A stretch of DNA of 64,000 bases, from the NCBI RefSeq assembly GCF_001748245.1, contig NZ_BDFO01000001.1, forward strand, positions 7,430,346-7,494,345. The letters are read 5' to 3'. This document shows, one piece after another, positions 24,553-33,161 of this stretch. The position numbers were made by a program, and so were the translations under genes. The notes beneath the pieces are model-generated. The model was not told where the DNA came from. It worked only from the letters and a program-made list of their open reading frames with translations, and did no database searches. Source of the DNA: Oligoflexus tunisiensis (GTDB taxonomy: Bacteria; Bdellovibrionota_B; Oligoflexia; Oligoflexales; Oligoflexaceae). The first letter of the stretch is position 1; the number at the start of each line of letters is the position of its first letter.

Positions 24553-25467
24553 ATGGGCTCTGCACCGCAGATCACGGGCGTCTACACGGCAATCGTCACC
24601 CCCTTTACCAAGGACGGACAGATCGATTGGGGCGCCTACGATAAGCTGCTGCAACTCCAGGCCCAGGCGGAAGTTGATGGTGTGGTGGTCACCGGCACGA
24701 CGGGGGAATCACCCACACTCAGTGTGGATGAAAAGGTTTCCCTTTACCGACGCGCTCGCGCCTTCCTTCCGTCGAGCGTCAAGGTGATGGCCGGCACGGG
24801 GGGCAACGATACCAAACAATCGGTGGAACTTTCCCGTCTGGCCCAGGATGCGGGTGTCGACTCCCTTCTGATTGTGACGCCGCCTTACAATAAACCGACA
24901 AGGGAAGGCCTTTACGCGCATTACGAAGCCATCGGCAAGTCGGTGCGCATCCCCCTTTGTCTTTATCACGTGCCGAGCCGCACCGGACAAAAGCTGTCCC
25001 CCGAGGATCTCGCGTTCCTCTGTTCCCTGCCTCAGGTGACCGCGGTGAAGGAAGCGAGCGCGGATCTTTGTCTTTTTTCCAAAGCGGTCAGCCTCACGCG
25101 CGGCCAGGCGGATTACCTGAGCGGTGATGATTTCACCTTTCTGCCGACTCTGGCGGTCGGCGGCCAGGGCGTGATCTCCGTGGTCACCAATATCTTCCCT
25201 CGCGCGTTTGTGCAGCTCACGCGTGCCTGGCGTCGCGGAGATACGGCCGCGGCTCTGGCCATTCATCAGGCGATGTTTCCTTTGATCGAATGTCTTTTCC
25301 TCGAATCCAATCCGGGTCCAGCCAAATACATCCTGGCCAGTCAGAGTCTGATTCAGGACAGCCTGCGTTTGCCGCTGGTTTCCGTGCAACCTGGAACGGC
25401 GAAACGTTTGAATGAATGCCATGAAACGACCAAACAGAAGCTTCAGGCTCTGGGGGCTCTCGCATGA
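24553..25467 (+). CDS. dapA: 4-hydroxy-tetrahydrodipicolinate synthase
   Basis: DapA condenses pyruvate with aspartate semialdehyde, the first dedicated step to DAP and lysine. The 304-residue TIM-barrel protein shows VYTAIVTPFTKDG, the GTTGESPTLS pyruvate-binding loop, the Tyr in LYHVPSRTG, and the Schiff-base Lys in VTAVKEASAD. It begins 3 bp after the ArgH-like ORF and its stop overlaps the dapB start by 4 bp, so all three are probably one transcript. lysA, often found in this neighbourhood, is absent. Confidence 0.96.
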   Translation: MGSAPQITGVYTAIVTPFTKDGQIDWGAYDKLLQLQAQAEVDGVVVTGTTGESPTLSVDEKVSLYRRARAFLPSSVKVMAGTGGNDTKQSVELSRLAQDAGVDSLLIVTPPYNKPTREGLYAHYEAIGKSVRIPLCLYHVPSRTGQKLSPEDLAFLCSLPQVTAVKEASADLCLFSKAVSLTRGQADYLSGDDFTFLPTLAVGGQGVISVVTNIFPRAFVQLTRAWRRGDTAAALAIHQAMFPLIECLFLESNPGPAKYILASQSLIQDSLRLPLVSVQPGTAKRLNECHETTKQKLQALGALA

Positions 25468-26273
25468 CGATCAATCGCGTTTGGATCAATGGTCTGTCGG
25501 GCAGAATGGGTCTGGAGATTCAGACCTTGATCGCCTCATCCGAACGATGGGAACTGGTCGGAGGAACGAGCATCGGCGAACTGGTCGATCGTGAATCCGG
25601 GGTGACGGAAGGGGATTGGAAACGGCTTCCGGAATGTCTCAATCGAACGGATGTTTTGATCGATTTTTCCGCTCCAGCCGGCAATGCGGATCTTTTGAAA
25701 TTTTTTCAGGAGAGCAGCGTGAAAGAAAAGGCCGTGCTGATCGGCACGACCGGTTTGACCGCGGATCAGCGCCAAGCATGGAAGCGTCTGGCCGAAGAGC
25801 GGCGCCTGCGCCTTCTGCTCGCTCCCAATACGAGCCTCGGCGTGCTGCTGACCTTGAAGGTCTCCCAGCAGCTGGCGGGTGTCCTGAATAAATTGGACTT
25901 CGATATCGAGGTCGTGGAATCGCATCACCGGGCGAAGATCGATGCCCCCAGTGGAACCGCCAAATTTTTGGCGGAAGGCGTCGCCCGGACTGTCGACAAG
26001 CAGACCATCTATGGCCGCACCGGCAAACGTCAGCCGCATGAAGTCGGCATGGCCTCCGTGCGGGGTGGTTCGGTTTTTGGTGAGCATGAAATCCGTTTTC
26101 TCGGGGATAACGAGGAGCTTGTGGTCAGCCATCGGGCTTTGTCACGCACTCTCTTCGCACAAGGTGCGCTTCTGCTGGCAGGATGGGTGATGACCCGGAA
26201 TCCGGGTCCCTATGGTCTTGAAGATGTCAGTCTTGAGGATATGCTGAAGCTGCTCGAAAACAAGGGGGCTTAG
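25464..26273 (+). CDS. dapB: 4-hydroxy-tetrahydrodipicolinate reductase
   Basis: DapB reduces the DapA product with NAD(P)H. The 269-residue protein has an N-terminal Rossmann segment (VWINGLSGRMGLEIQTLI), LIGTTGLTADQ, NTSLGVLL, the catalytic-domain signature VESHHRAKIDAPSGTAK, and VRGGSVFGEHEIRFLGDNE. The start overlaps the dapA stop by 4 bp (ATGA). Its stop overlaps, by 4 bp, the end of a convergent gene for a large exported protein. Confidence 0.96.
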   Translation: MTINRVWINGLSGRMGLEIQTLIASSERWELVGGTSIGELVDRESGVTEGDWKRLPECLNRTDVLIDFSAPAGNADLLKFFQESSVKEKAVLIGTTGLTADQRQAWKRLAEERRLRLLLAPNTSLGVLLTLKVSQQLAGVLNKLDFDIEVVESHHRAKIDAPSGTAKFLAEGVARTVDKQTIYGRTGKRQPHEVGMASVRGGSVFGEHEIRFLGDNEELVVSHRALSRTLFAQGALLLAGWVMTRNPGPYGLEDVSLEDMLKLLENKGA

Positions 26274-28594
26274 TCCTCGCGCCGGGCCTGCTGCAGATTG
26301 TAGTGGGCCATGGCTCCGGTTTGAACAATCGAAGCCGCCCAGAAATCCACCGCAATGGTATCCAGACTCAAAATCACACCCTGCTGACTTTCCACGATCA
26401 CCGAGTAAACGCCGGGATTCATATTGAAGAAGACCGTGCGAGTCAGGCCCTGATCCGTATTTCCAAACGTCCAGCCCTGATTGTAAACGCGGCCCACGTT
26501 ATCGACGAGCGCAACCTTCACCGCATCCATGCCGCTTTCCGTGCGATGCAGAACCACCACCGAACCCATGGCGACATCAAACGCGATCGAGTCGTGATTG
26601 TCCTGGCCCGCCAGCTCGTGGAAAACATCCTGGATATAACCCCGCTGCAGCAAGGGAGCCACCGGAATGCTGCGGCGCACCTGCTTATCGCGATCGAAGG
26701 TATAAAGAGCGGTTTCAAATTCCGGCGCCTGCGCGACGGTATAGAGACGACCCTTGAAGAGGCTGGTGCCCTGCTCGTAACCGAGCACGGAATCCCCCAC
26801 CTGGGCCATCGTCTGATTTTCACCAACCGTAATCATGTCGACGAAATCAATCGGCTGAAGCGGCTGCTCGAGCGCGACCTTTTCATCATAAATCTGATCG
26901 ACCGCACTGGGCATGGCGGCCAGGAAAATGCGACCGGCATCATTGGACAGAAGGGGAAGATCCTCTTCCGTATGGGCTCCGGCAAAGACCGGCATGGACA
27001 GCGCCGTGCGGGAGCCGTCCGCTTCAAACGTGAGTTCCACCAGACCGGGTTTCACGTTGAAGAAACAGAAGCGACCGTTGCTGTCCGTTTCATGCAGACC
27101 GGGTTGCGGCCAACCGAGCTGGCTCACATAGTAGGGACCATCGGCTTCCACGTTCATGGAAACCTGATAACCCGCCAGCGGCTGACGACCATCATCCGAC
27201 ATGACCCGTGCGCAGAGCGAGGCCTTGTTCGTATCCTGAGCGAGATCAAGGATATTCAGATAGTGCGAATAGCTGCGGTAATTCATGGTTCGCGCGCGAA
27301 GCACCTGATCACGACCGTTGCGATAAAGGGCAACCTCGCTGATCGTGGGCACGATCTGACCATTTTTCTCGTCCTGAACCTGCACAAAGAACCGTGATCC
27401 TGCCGGAATTTCCCCGAATTTGGCATGACCATCGGCGGTGGTTCTGGCTTTCAAGCGGGTTCCCACGATACGAACCGTCACATCACTGACCGGGAAAATT
27501 TCCGCGTTTTCAGGCGAGGAACGTTCATCAAGAACCTGGATATCCAGAGTGCGATAATCAGGATGGGCATCGGGATAAAAGAAGCGTGATTGCTGTTCCG
27601 AGAGGCGATCCCGTGTGGCCTCCACCTGAGCCACCGAGGTGGCCAGTGTCAAAGGCTGCCGTGAGGGTTCCGGACGCTCGTCGGAAACTTCCGGCGCCAG
27701 GGACGAGGCTGGCGTTTCACCGTAACTCGCATAGGGCTGCTCCAGCAAAGGCATGATGCTGGTCAGCTTTTGAAAGGAGGCCGGACCTGCCGTGGCCAGA
27801 AGAGGATCGCGATGAGCGCCTCCGATGACTTCGATCGGCACGATATAGAGCTGATCGCGGTAGGTCACATAAAGTTCGGTGCGGCCGGTATCGCGGGCAT
27901 CCAGCTTTTTACGAGCCGCATCCCAGCGCACAATTTTGGAGTTCCTTAAAAAGATCTGGGGTGAACCGCGCAGATTCCTATCCACGACCGTGATGCCATC
28001 ATCATGGACGGACATCAAAAGCGTCTTGGGTGTAATCCGCAGTTCATTGCCGACATCGGTCAGCTCCAGGGTGGCGCCGGCCAAGGCGAAGGCAGGCTCG
28101 CTCTTCGGCGCAGAATTCTTCGCAGGAGCCGAGGACGGGGCCGGAACCTGGGCCATCGGCAAAGGCCGGGGTCCGGGATCCAAAGGCAGATCCATCTTTA
28201 AAGCCTCTTCGGCTTCTCGCAGGATTTCCTCTTCCTCACGCTCGCGGGCTTTCATGTCATCGGGCAGAACCACAGGCGTGAGTTCACCCTTGGTTTTGGG
28301 ACCGGCGACATACACCATGGGTTTATCGGGATTCAAAACCAGCGGCACCACGGGCGCCTTGCGATCCAAGGGCAACTGACCGCGGGCAGCCGCCATCAAT
28401 TCGCTCAGCGTTTTGGCTGGCATGTGTTTGATATTTTGAAGATCCGTCCCAGGCAGGGAGCGGGTGCGGGCGGTTTCTGGGGACAGGAAATCATCTCCAA
28501 CCGCGAACGCACCGTCCGCAGCGTGAGCAGGCATCGCCAGCCAGGCTGTAAGGGCCAGCATGGGAAGGGCGGCAGGTTGTTTCACACTACGCAT
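26270..28594 (-). CDS. Large exported protein with carboxypeptidase-regulatory-like domains
   Basis: This 774-residue protein has a signal peptide ending in PAHA and a Pro/Glu/Ala-rich region (about 60-165). A beta domain follows (about 170-260: LRITPKTLLMSVHDDGITVV and VTYRDQLYIVPIEV), similar in feel to N-terminal domains of secretins or pilus-assembly proteins. Two carboxypeptidase-regulatory-like beta-sandwiches come next, one with VRIVGTRLKARTTADGHAKF and one with VMSDDGRQPLAGYQVSM and a SNGRFCFFNVKPG turn. A C-terminal beta-rich domain completes it. AGGA precedes the ATG at 28594. No neighbouring partner explains it; I do not recognise a named family. It may be a surface or periplasmic structural protein. 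Confidence 0.7.
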   Translation of the reverse strand: MRSVKQPAALPMLALTAWLAMPAHAADGAFAVGDDFLSPETARTRSLPGTDLQNIKHMPAKTLSELMAAARGQLPLDRKAPVVPLVLNPDKPMVYVAGPKTKGELTPVVLPDDMKAREREEEEILREAEEALKMDLPLDPGPRPLPMAQVPAPSSAPAKNSAPKSEPAFALAGATLELTDVGNELRITPKTLLMSVHDDGITVVDRNLRGSPQIFLRNSKIVRWDAARKKLDARDTGRTELYVTYRDQLYIVPIEVIGGAHRDPLLATAGPASFQKLTSIMPLLEQPYASYGETPASSLAPEVSDERPEPSRQPLTLATSVAQVEATRDRLSEQQSRFFYPDAHPDYRTLDIQVLDERSSPENAEIFPVSDVTVRIVGTRLKARTTADGHAKFGEIPAGSRFFVQVQDEKNGQIVPTISEVALYRNGRDQVLRARTMNYRSYSHYLNILDLAQDTNKASLCARVMSDDGRQPLAGYQVSMNVEADGPYYVSQLGWPQPGLHETDSNGRFCFFNVKPGLVELTFEADGSRTALSMPVFAGAHTEEDLPLLSNDAGRIFLAAMPSAVDQIYDEKVALEQPLQPIDFVDMITVGENQTMAQVGDSVLGYEQGTSLFKGRLYTVAQAPEFETALYTFDRDKQVRRSIPVAPLLQRGYIQDVFHELAGQDNHDSIAFDVAMGSVVVLHRTESGMDAVKVALVDNVGRVYNQGWTFGNTDQGLTRTVFFNMNPGVYSVIVESQQGVILSLDTIAVDFWAASIVQTGAMAHYNLQQARRED

Positions 28595-28779
28595 GGTTAT
28601 TCCTGATTCCACGGATGACCTCAACAAGGCTCATCGGCAGAAGCAAAGACAGCCTTAAAGGCATGCTCGCCTCTATCATGATACCAAAAGGCCAGTACAC
28701 ACGGGCCTTATCTTACCGGGTCATTATTAGGAGAAGCTGAGAAAGAAGAAAAGGAGCTTTTTTTCAGGTTTTACCAAAT

Positions 28780-29379
28780 CTACAGACGGCGCACCTTTTC
28801 CTGCAGGGCCTGAGGCAAGGTGGGAACCACCAGAAGTTCAAGCAACGAGGCATGTGAGCGTTTCGCCGGGTCCAACCCCAGGGATTCTTCCCAATCCGTC
28901 AGTATTTTCTGGGCCGCGGCAATGGAGGAGGCATGGCGGGCTTCTATTTCCAGACAGCGGATCATGCGATCGCCATACTGCGCTCGATAGTAAACAACCT
29001 CAGCGTCGGCAAAGTAGTAGGCCTGGACCTCCTTACGCAGGGTGCCCTGCCAGAGAACCCCCAATGGTGCCAGAAAAGCCTGAATGGCCTCGATCTGGTT
29101 GCCCTTGGCCGGATCGAGGTCAAGATTGACTTCAAGACGCACTTCCGTATCGCTGCCGAGGCTTTTCACCGTCAGCTGCTGCAGGTAACTGTCGATGCGG
29201 TGCCGGTAAACAGCCTGCGGCGGATTCTGCACCAAAAAGTAACTGTCCTCGACATCCGTTCGAATGAATTTCTCCGGATGCCGACGCTGCAGCTCCTCGA
29301 GCAGAGGCGTGACGTCCACGTCGGCTTCGATGACGAACTTATGCTCGATTTCCAGAAACTGCAGATTTTCGGTCATCAC
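28780..29379 (-). CDS. CYTH-domain protein (class IV cyclase/triphosphatase-like)
   Basis: This 199-residue protein has the CYTH signature ExExK as FLEIEHKF (Glu10, Glu12, Lys14), followed by alternating acidic and basic strands (SYFLVQ, VYRHRID, EVRLEVNLDLDP, LRKEVQAYYF, IRCLEIEARH) that form the triphosphate tunnel. Known members are adenylate cyclases, inorganic triphosphatases and thiamine triphosphatases; the specific reaction is not evident. Its start overlaps the stop of the upstream pyruvate-kinase-like gene by 4 bp, so the two are likely co-translated and may act on related phosphometabolites. Confidence 0.8.
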   Translation of the reverse strand: MMTENLQFLEIEHKFVIEADVDVTPLLEELQRRHPEKFIRTDVEDSYFLVQNPPQAVYRHRIDSYLQQLTVKSLGSDTEVRLEVNLDLDPAKGNQIEAIQAFLAPLGVLWQGTLRKEVQAYYFADAEVVYYRAQYGDRMIRCLEIEARHASSIAAAQKILTDWEESLGLDPAKRSHASLLELLVVPTLPQALQEKVRRL

Positions 29380-30791
29380 TGGATCGTTTGCACGGTGAAG
29401 AGGTTACTGGCTTCCTTGCCGAGCGACGAGAGCGAAACCGAAACGAAGACATAACGGTCCCCTTCGGTCAGCCAGGTCTTGCGCGTCATCAGGCTGTTAA
29501 CGATGGGAAAGACCTGCTCGATATCCGGCGCCTCATCCAGAAGAATACCCATTACCCCGCGCACCAGACGCAGGCGGCGCACCACATCCGGTGACATGGT
29601 CACAGCAATGATGGGAGTCTGCACGCCATACGAGGAAAGGTGCAGCGCGGTATTGCCGGCCTTGGTGATACACACAAGGCCCTTGGCCTGGTTGCGGTAG
29701 GCCGCGCGATAGGCGGCAAAGGTCACCGCTTCAATCTCGGTCGTGATCTCAGGATGTTTCTTCACCCAGTTAAGACCCTGGGTATCTGTCGATGATTCCG
29801 CATCCTCGATGGTTTTCACGGCCAGCGACACGCCCTTTTCCGCAAATTTTCCATAAGCGAGCTCCTCGGAAAGAACCACGGCATCCGCTCCATCGAAGAC
29901 GGCGTTGGCAATATCCGAAACCTCGGCGCGGGTCGGCGTAACGTTGTGCCGCATCGACCCCAGCATCTCACTGGCGACGATCGACATCTTGGCGTAATCA
30001 CTGCACTTTTGGATGACCTCCTTGGTCACCATCGGCACCAGGGCAGGATCCATGCGCATCGCCAGTTCCACGCGCGACACCACCACGCCGTGCACAAAGG
30101 GCAGCAGCTCCTCAAGATTTTTCAGCGTTCCCTTGGTGGCGACTTTCAAGAGAAGCCAGGGGGAATTGGGCTGCGCTTCCAGACGCTTTTTAACCTTCTC
30201 AAGGTCGGCAGCGTCTTCAATGGACGGAAGAATCAGATAATCGATGTCCGGATCCGAGGCCGCTTTCCATGCATCCTCGGGAATCGTGTCGATGCGTGCC
30301 TGCTTCTTGGTGGCAGGAACCTGAACATCACAGTCGCTGTAAAGCATTCCGCCCTGCACCACTTCCAGGGTCACATAATCCTTTTTCACTTCCCTGGTTT
30401 TGCAGACCACCATGCCGTTGGCCAGATACACCGAATGATCGAGGGAGAAAAGATCGGACCATTCCTCGGTACGGATGTTCAGATCACCCTGACCTTTCTC
30501 CGGACTGACCTTGATCATATCGCCGAATTTAAATTCCTTTGGCCCTTCCATTCCCACGATAAATCCACGAGGGCGATCGTAGAGATCCACCAGAAGCGGC
30601 AGCTTTTCCTGGGCCATCGGCACTTCGCGTTTGATGCGGCGGCAGATGTCGATCACCTGATCGATTTCACCGTGTTTGGACACAATACGAATGGCATCGA
30701 CCTTGTTGGGATCGATCGTTCGGATCAGAGCATCGGTCAAGCATGAGGTTTCAAAGGACCAGATCACATGGGTTCGTCTCAGTTTGATCAT
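29376..30791 (-). CDS. Degenerate pyruvate kinase homologue
   Basis: This 471-residue protein aligns over its length with pyruvate kinase. The clearest part is TPTRAEVSDIANAVFDGADA (residues 285-304) and the C-terminal allosteric-like domain. Key active-site positions are altered. RLNFSHG becomes RIVSKHG (35-41), the KIEN metal segment becomes KVAT (216-219, Glu to Ala), and RGDLG becomes RVELA (240-244, Asp to Glu). The potassium and phosphate ligands are therefore partly lost, and catalysis as a classical kinase is doubtful. I start at 30791, where the conserved domain begins (MIKLRRTHVIW), with AAGGAG about 14 nt upstream. It is encoded immediately before the CYTH gene, with a 4-bp overlap. 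Confidence 0.75.
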   Translation of the reverse strand: MIKLRRTHVIWSFETSCLTDALIRTIDPNKVDAIRIVSKHGEIDQVIDICRRIKREVPMAQEKLPLLVDLYDRPRGFIVGMEGPKEFKFGDMIKVSPEKGQGDLNIRTEEWSDLFSLDHSVYLANGMVVCKTREVKKDYVTLEVVQGGMLYSDCDVQVPATKKQARIDTIPEDAWKAASDPDIDYLILPSIEDAADLEKVKKRLEAQPNSPWLLLKVATKGTLKNLEELLPFVHGVVVSRVELAMRMDPALVPMVTKEVIQKCSDYAKMSIVASEMLGSMRHNVTPTRAEVSDIANAVFDGADAVVLSEELAYGKFAEKGVSLAVKTIEDAESSTDTQGLNWVKKHPEITTEIEAVTFAAYRAAYRNQAKGLVCITKAGNTALHLSSYGVQTPIIAVTMSPDVVRRLRLVRGVMGILLDEAPDIEQVFPIVNSLMTRKTWLTEGDRYVFVSVSLSSLGKEASNLFTVQTIQ

Positions 30792-30864
30792 ATCTTTTTT
30801 TTCCACTCCTTCGAATACATGGTGCAGGAGCCCTGATGATGCCGCATTGTGGGCGTTTTCCCTG

Positions 30865-31713
30865 TCAGCTGAGGCGTTCACCCAGGCGGACAGGACGGCT
30901 GGACAAGGCATGGTCCATACGATAACGCTTTGCCAAAGCCTCGTCAAAAGCAATAATGACAGTCGATCCCAGCATAAACGTACCCAGTTCCTGACCGGGT
31001 ACAATCCTGTGTGTCCGGTCCAGCTCAAAGCTCCGTGGCCCTTGACGCGCCTGGCCCAGACGGCCATTGCTGACGAAATCTGTCAGAAAAGGCGTAGTGA
31101 TGCGGCCCACGTTCAGGGCGCCGACCATGGCCAGATAAAGCACACCATGCGGTGTTTCAATGTCAAACACAAGGCGTTCGTTGCGGGTGAAAAGACTCGG
31201 CGTCCAGCGCACGGAAGGCTTGTTCACTGGCCAGAGTTCACCGGGATAATAGCGTATGGTTTTCAGATCACCTTGAATCGGACTATGCACGCGATGGTAA
31301 TTATGGGGCGCCAGATATATGGTGGCGAACCAGCTCAAATAAAGATCAGGCGGCACATTGTCGCCAAACATGAGTTCGGCCAGCGAATAGTCGAGGCCCT
31401 TCGCCTGCACCGCACTATTTTCGTTAGCCGGTCCGGATACACTGAGGATGCCATCGCAGGGAAAAACCAGATCGCCCTGAATGGGGCGCACCCCGGGCTT
31501 GAGCTTGCGCGTGAAGACATCCTCGATCGTGGCGTAATCTTCCAGCGGTCTTTCCGCCTCGCTCATATCGATGCCAAACGCCTTCACAAAAGCACTGCAA
31601 ACAGGCTGTCCCAGTGTTCCTGGCAGTTTCAGCCGTGCGGCCTTGCCCGCAGCGAGGCTGATCATATTCAATGGCAAAACCTGCCCTAAACCACTAAAGA
31701 CCTGCTTGCGCAT
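30865..31713 (-). CDS. psd: Phosphatidylserine decarboxylase proenzyme
   Basis: Psd converts phosphatidylserine to phosphatidylethanolamine at the inner membrane after self-cleavage to a pyruvoyl enzyme. The 282-residue proenzyme shows DVFTRKLKPGVRP, FPCDGILS, LAPHNYHRVHSPI, and the autocleavage motif LGST in TFMLGSTVIIAF. I start at 31713, with AAGGAG 9 nt upstream. The upstream in-frame extension to 31797 lies inside trmFO and has no family match. The 20-bp overlap with the trmFO 3' end suggests translational coupling. Confidence 0.93.
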   Translation of the reverse strand: MRKQVFSGLGQVLPLNMISLAAGKAARLKLPGTLGQPVCSAFVKAFGIDMSEAERPLEDYATIEDVFTRKLKPGVRPIQGDLVFPCDGILSVSGPANENSAVQAKGLDYSLAELMFGDNVPPDLYLSWFATIYLAPHNYHRVHSPIQGDLKTIRYYPGELWPVNKPSVRWTPSLFTRNERLVFDIETPHGVLYLAMVGALNVGRITTPFLTDFVSNGRLGQARQGPRSFELDRTHRIVPGQELGTFMLGSTVIIAFDEALAKRYRMDHALSSRPVRLGERLS

Positions 31714-33079
31714 TCCCTTGCTCTCCTTGCTGATAATTCTGGGATGAACCCGAAAGTTGGGCCAGATACGCGGCAAAAACCTCGCGGGATTTTGCACACT
31801 GTAACGCCTTACGCTGGGGCTTGCCCATACCTCTTTGTTTGGGCAGACCCGGCAAAAGACCGAGATTGGCGTTCATCGGCTGAAAATCGCCGAGTCCGCC
31901 TTCGGTAACATAACGATAAAGGGCGCCGATGATGGTGCCCGCCGGCGGCATCAGAAAATCCGCATCCTGAACCTTGGCCCGAGCGGCACGTCCGGCCAAA
32001 AGCCCGATGGCCGCGGATTCCGTGTAACCCTCAACGCCGGTGATTTGTCCCGCAAGAAAAATCCGCGGCGCCGTTTTAAAGGATAAATCCGGGTTGAGCA
32101 CATCCGGGCTCTTCAAATAACTGTTGCGATGCACCGAGCCGTAGCGGAAAAATTCCACATCCTTCAGACCCGGCAGCATGCTGAAGACCCGCTTTTGTTC
32201 CGGCCATTTCATTTTGGTTTGAAAGCCCACCATGGAAACCATGGTGCCTTCCTTGTTCTCCATGCGCAGCTGCACAGCCGCCCACGGGCGATGCCCGGTG
32301 CGCGGATCGATGAGGCCCACGGGTTTCATGGGACCAAAGCGCAGTGTCTCACGGCCTCGTTCAATCATGACTTCGATCGGCAGACAGGATTCAAAATAGG
32401 CCACATCCTCGAACTCATGGAGAGGCATTTTCTCCGCAGCGATCACCGCATCGACAAAGGCCTCATATTCCTCTTTATTCAGCGGAATATTCCAATAGTC
32501 ACCGTCACCCGAATCATCATAACGGCTGGCACGGAAGACGATGCTTTCATCGATACTTTCCGTTTCCAGAATCGGCGCGATCGCATCATAAAAATGCAGT
32601 CGGCGGCTGTCGGGGCACAGGCCCTGCAGCTGATCCACCAACGCTTGACTGGTCAAGGGCCCGGAGGCAATGATCCAGGCTTCACCTTCACCCACGGGCG
32701 GCAGTTCGGTCACCTCAGCGTCGATCCGCTTGAAACCGGGAAAACTTTCCAGCGCCTCACGAATATACCGGGAAAAAACCGTCCGTTCCACCGCCAAAGC
32801 CTGGCCGGCGGGCACCGCGGCATGGGCGCCGGCCTCCAGAATCAGGGAGTCCAAAGCCTGCATTTCGCCTTTCAAAAGACCGGGGGCCGAGTCAGGCAGC
32901 ATGGATTTCAAGGAATTCGAACAGACGAGTTCGGCAAGATCGCCCGTGGAATGCGCCGGGGTCATTTTGTGGGGACGCATTTCGTAGAGGCGAACCTCAT
33001 GTCCCGCGCGCAGGCACTGCCAGGCGGCTTCACAGCCAGCTAGACCACCTCCGACGATATGGATGAGTGCCTTTTTCAT
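31694..33079 (-). CDS. trmFO: tRNA (uracil-54-C5)-methyltransferase, folate-dependent
   Basis: TrmFO methylates U54 of tRNA to ribothymidine using methylenetetrahydrofolate and FAD. The 461-residue flavoprotein begins with the dinucleotide fold HIVGGGLAGCEAAWQCLRAG, followed by EMRPHKMTPAHSTGDLAELV with the family-specific CSNSLKSM. Near the C-terminus are FLAGQITGVEGYTESAAIG and PPAGTIIGALYRYVTEGG. AGGAG lies 8 nt before the ATG. It is the first gene of the trmFO-psd-pyruvate kinase-CYTH minus-strand series. Confidence 0.96.
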   Translation of the reverse strand: MKKALIHIVGGGLAGCEAAWQCLRAGHEVRLYEMRPHKMTPAHSTGDLAELVCSNSLKSMLPDSAPGLLKGEMQALDSLILEAGAHAAVPAGQALAVERTVFSRYIREALESFPGFKRIDAEVTELPPVGEGEAWIIASGPLTSQALVDQLQGLCPDSRRLHFYDAIAPILETESIDESIVFRASRYDDSGDGDYWNIPLNKEEYEAFVDAVIAAEKMPLHEFEDVAYFESCLPIEVMIERGRETLRFGPMKPVGLIDPRTGHRPWAAVQLRMENKEGTMVSMVGFQTKMKWPEQKRVFSMLPGLKDVEFFRYGSVHRNSYLKSPDVLNPDLSFKTAPRIFLAGQITGVEGYTESAAIGLLAGRAARAKVQDADFLMPPAGTIIGALYRYVTEGGLGDFQPMNANLGLLPGLPKQRGMGKPQRKALQCAKSREVFAAYLAQLSGSSQNYQQGEQGNAQAGL

Positions 33080-33111
33080 AAGAATGCTCCTGCGCTGGGG
33101 TCGACGGGGCC

Positions 33112-33131
33112 ATAAAGCGGCCCAGCTTTAT
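33112..33131. promoter_or_regulatory. Hairpin between tnpB-like gene and trmFO
   Basis: ATAAAGC (33112-33118) and GCTTTAT (33125-33131) form a perfect 7-bp stem with the loop GGCCCA. It lies 30 bp past the stop of the TnpB-like gene and 33 bp before the trmFO start. It may be an element-end or guide-RNA hairpin of the TnpB unit, or a leader hairpin of trmFO. Confidence 0.45.
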
Positions 33132-33161
33132 ACCAATTAAACCTCACCAACAAGCCTTCAG

